DNA of 64,000 nucleotides, taken from positions 1 to 64,000 of the forward strand of contig CANMKA010000010.1 in the NCBI GenBank assembly GCA_947498355.1, read 5' to 3'. The notes beneath the pieces were generated by a model, which saw only the letters and a list, made by a program, of their open reading frames with translations, had not been told where the DNA came from and ran no database searches. This document shows positions 63,299 through 64,000 of the stretch, one piece after another; position 1 is the first letter of the stretch, and every line of letters begins with the position of its first letter. Source of the stretch: an uncultured Paraglaciecola sp. GTDB taxonomy: Bacteria; Pseudomonadota; Gammaproteobacteria; Enterobacterales; Alteromonadaceae. The translations under genes and the position numbers were made by a program.

Positions 63299-63327
63299 TG
63301 CTTGACTTATCACTAGGCTTTTACAAA

Positions 63328-63630
63328 ATGAAATTGTATTTTTCCACTAAGAGTATTCCTCAACTTAAAGAGCTTAGCTTAACGGCTAGGCTCGAAGCCA
63401 TACAAAAAGCCGAAAGACGGCTGACTGGCCCAGAAAAACTGTTACTCAACCTTTTAAAATTGTGTATCGTAGTGCCAATTTTCGTTTTGATCATTCAGGT
63501 AGCGCAAAACTGGTTAGCCATTATCTGGGCCTTACTCGTAACCTTACTGTACCCACTACTAGTAAAACCGATTCATTACGGACTAGTCGCCAAGTACATT
63601 CCTAAAGCAAAAAACAAAGGAAGTGAATAA
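63328..63630 (+). CDS. Small inner-membrane protein of unknown function
   Basis: The 100-residue protein starts [20 protein letters not shown] and has a helical basic N-terminal half ([20 protein letters not shown]) followed by two transmembrane helices ([18 protein letters not shown] and [18 protein letters not shown]) and a basic tail. ATG 63328 is chosen because [13 protein letters not shown] looks like a natural start; the upstream in-frame codon at 63289 lies in the terminator stem. I recall similar small proteins in Alteromonadales but cannot name the family securely. It lies just before galE and may be in the same transcript. Confidence 0.7.
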   Translation: MKLYFSTKSIPQLKELSLTARLEAIQKAERRLTGPEKLLLNLLKLCIVVPIFVLIIQVAQNWLAIIWALLVTLLYPLLVKPIHYGLVAKYIPKAKNKGSE

Positions 63631-63631
63631 T

Positions 63632-64000
63632 ATGCAAACAATCCTAGTTACAGGCGGTGCTGGTTATATAGGCAGCCATACAGTGCTGCAATTACTCGAA
63701 GCCGGCAACCAAGTCATAGTGCTAGATAACTTGTGTAACTCTTCAGCCGAGTCCCTAAAGCGTGTTGAAGAGCTCACAGGAAAGAAAACGATTTTTGTTC
63801 AAGGTGATATCCGCGACCATACTATTTTAGAGTTACTTTTTTCAAAGCACACCATAGATGCAGTGGTACATTTCGCTGGGCTAAAAGCAGTGGGAGAGTC
63901 AGTAGAGAAACCCCTAAATTATTACAACAATAACGTTTACGGGACCCTTACCTTGTGCGAAGCCATGAAAAAATTTGGGGTAAAGAATTTAGTATTTAGC
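63632..64000 (+). CDS. galE: UDP-glucose 4-epimerase (5' part, cut by window end)
   Basis: The first 123 codons are present; the gene runs off the window. The NAD-binding motif [37 protein letters not shown] and [20 protein letters not shown] match GalE, which interconverts UDP-glucose and UDP-galactose. AAGGAAG lies 9 bases before the ATG. It is close to the polysaccharide region and can provide UDP-galactose or UDP-GalNAc. Confidence 0.93.
   Translation, partial: MQTILVTGGAGYIGSHTVLQLLEAGNQVIVLDNLCNSSAESLKRVEELTGKKTIFVQGDIRDHTILELLFSKHTIDAVVHFAGLKAVGESVEKPLNYYNNNVYGTLTLCEAMKKFGVKNLVFS

Overview
The window is chromosomal DNA of a moderately AT-rich marine gammaproteobacterium. Gene order (ribF-ileS-lspA-fkpB-ispH; yqcC-truC-yqcA next to syd, queF and ppnN) and protein families (DUF3012, DUF2780, DUF3549, DUF3301, a TPR response regulator) suggest Alteromonadales, probably Alteromonadaceae close to Glaciecola/Paraglaciecola. 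That placement is inference from gene content, not a computed tree.

Layout. 1-3.1 kb: hpf, a TPR response regulator with a degenerate receiver domain, and two small envelope proteins. 3.1-13.4 kb: two successive type IV pilus minor-pilin sets on the minus strand. The first is pilV-W-X-Y1-E with a very large PilY1. The second is fimT-pilW-pilX-pilV with a divergent pilin. 13.5-24.6 kb: housekeeping genes (ispH, fkpB, lspA, ileS, ribF, murJ, rpsT, yqcA, truC, yqcC, DUF3549, DUF3301). 24.6-26.6 kb: a 2-kb stretch without protein genes. It holds long direct repeats with REP-like palindromes and TTTTGC hexamer runs, followed on the minus strand by a roughly 613-nt RNA with about 36 GGA motifs, a rho-independent terminator and an upstream GacA/UvrY-type box. 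I read this as an unusually long CsrB-family RNA. 26.6-33.0 kb: a GNAT enzyme, a small coiled-coil protein, syd, queF, ppnN, a divergent HDOD-like protein and a ComEA-like DNA-uptake protein.

33.1-61.5 kb is an exopolysaccharide/capsule region, all on the minus strand. It runs from a Wza-type exporter and a Wzz-type protein through UDP-ManNAcA synthesis (wecB, wecC), a three-gene DRE-TIM aldolase / HAD phosphatase / KdsB-like cytidylyltransferase module, Wzy, a sialyltransferase-like glycosyltransferase, Wzx, further glycosyltransferases, a two-domain dehydrogenase, a heparinase II/III-like protein, the yjbEFGH set, a WecA-type initiating transferase, and ugd-galU. 61.7-64 kb: a POT peptide transporter, a small membrane protein and the 5' part of galE on the plus strand.

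How it fits together. GalU, Ugd, WecB, WecC and GalE supply nucleotide sugars, and WecA starts the lipid-linked unit. The glycosyltransferases extend it, Wzx flips it, Wzy polymerises it, and Wzz and Wza control length and export. The aldolase/HAD/cytidylyltransferase trio plus a glycosyltransferase with bacterial sialyltransferase motifs suggests an unusual CMP-activated ulosonic acid built without a NeuB or KdsA enzyme. Csr regulation, pili and exopolysaccharide all belong to attachment and biofilm biology, so the long CsrB-like RNA and the polysaccharide operons may be functionally linked. The most interesting points are the long CsrB-like RNA, the noncanonical ulosonate module, a G10 tract inside wzz that could make it phase-variable, and the PilY1 whose VWA domain is split by two repeated beta domains.
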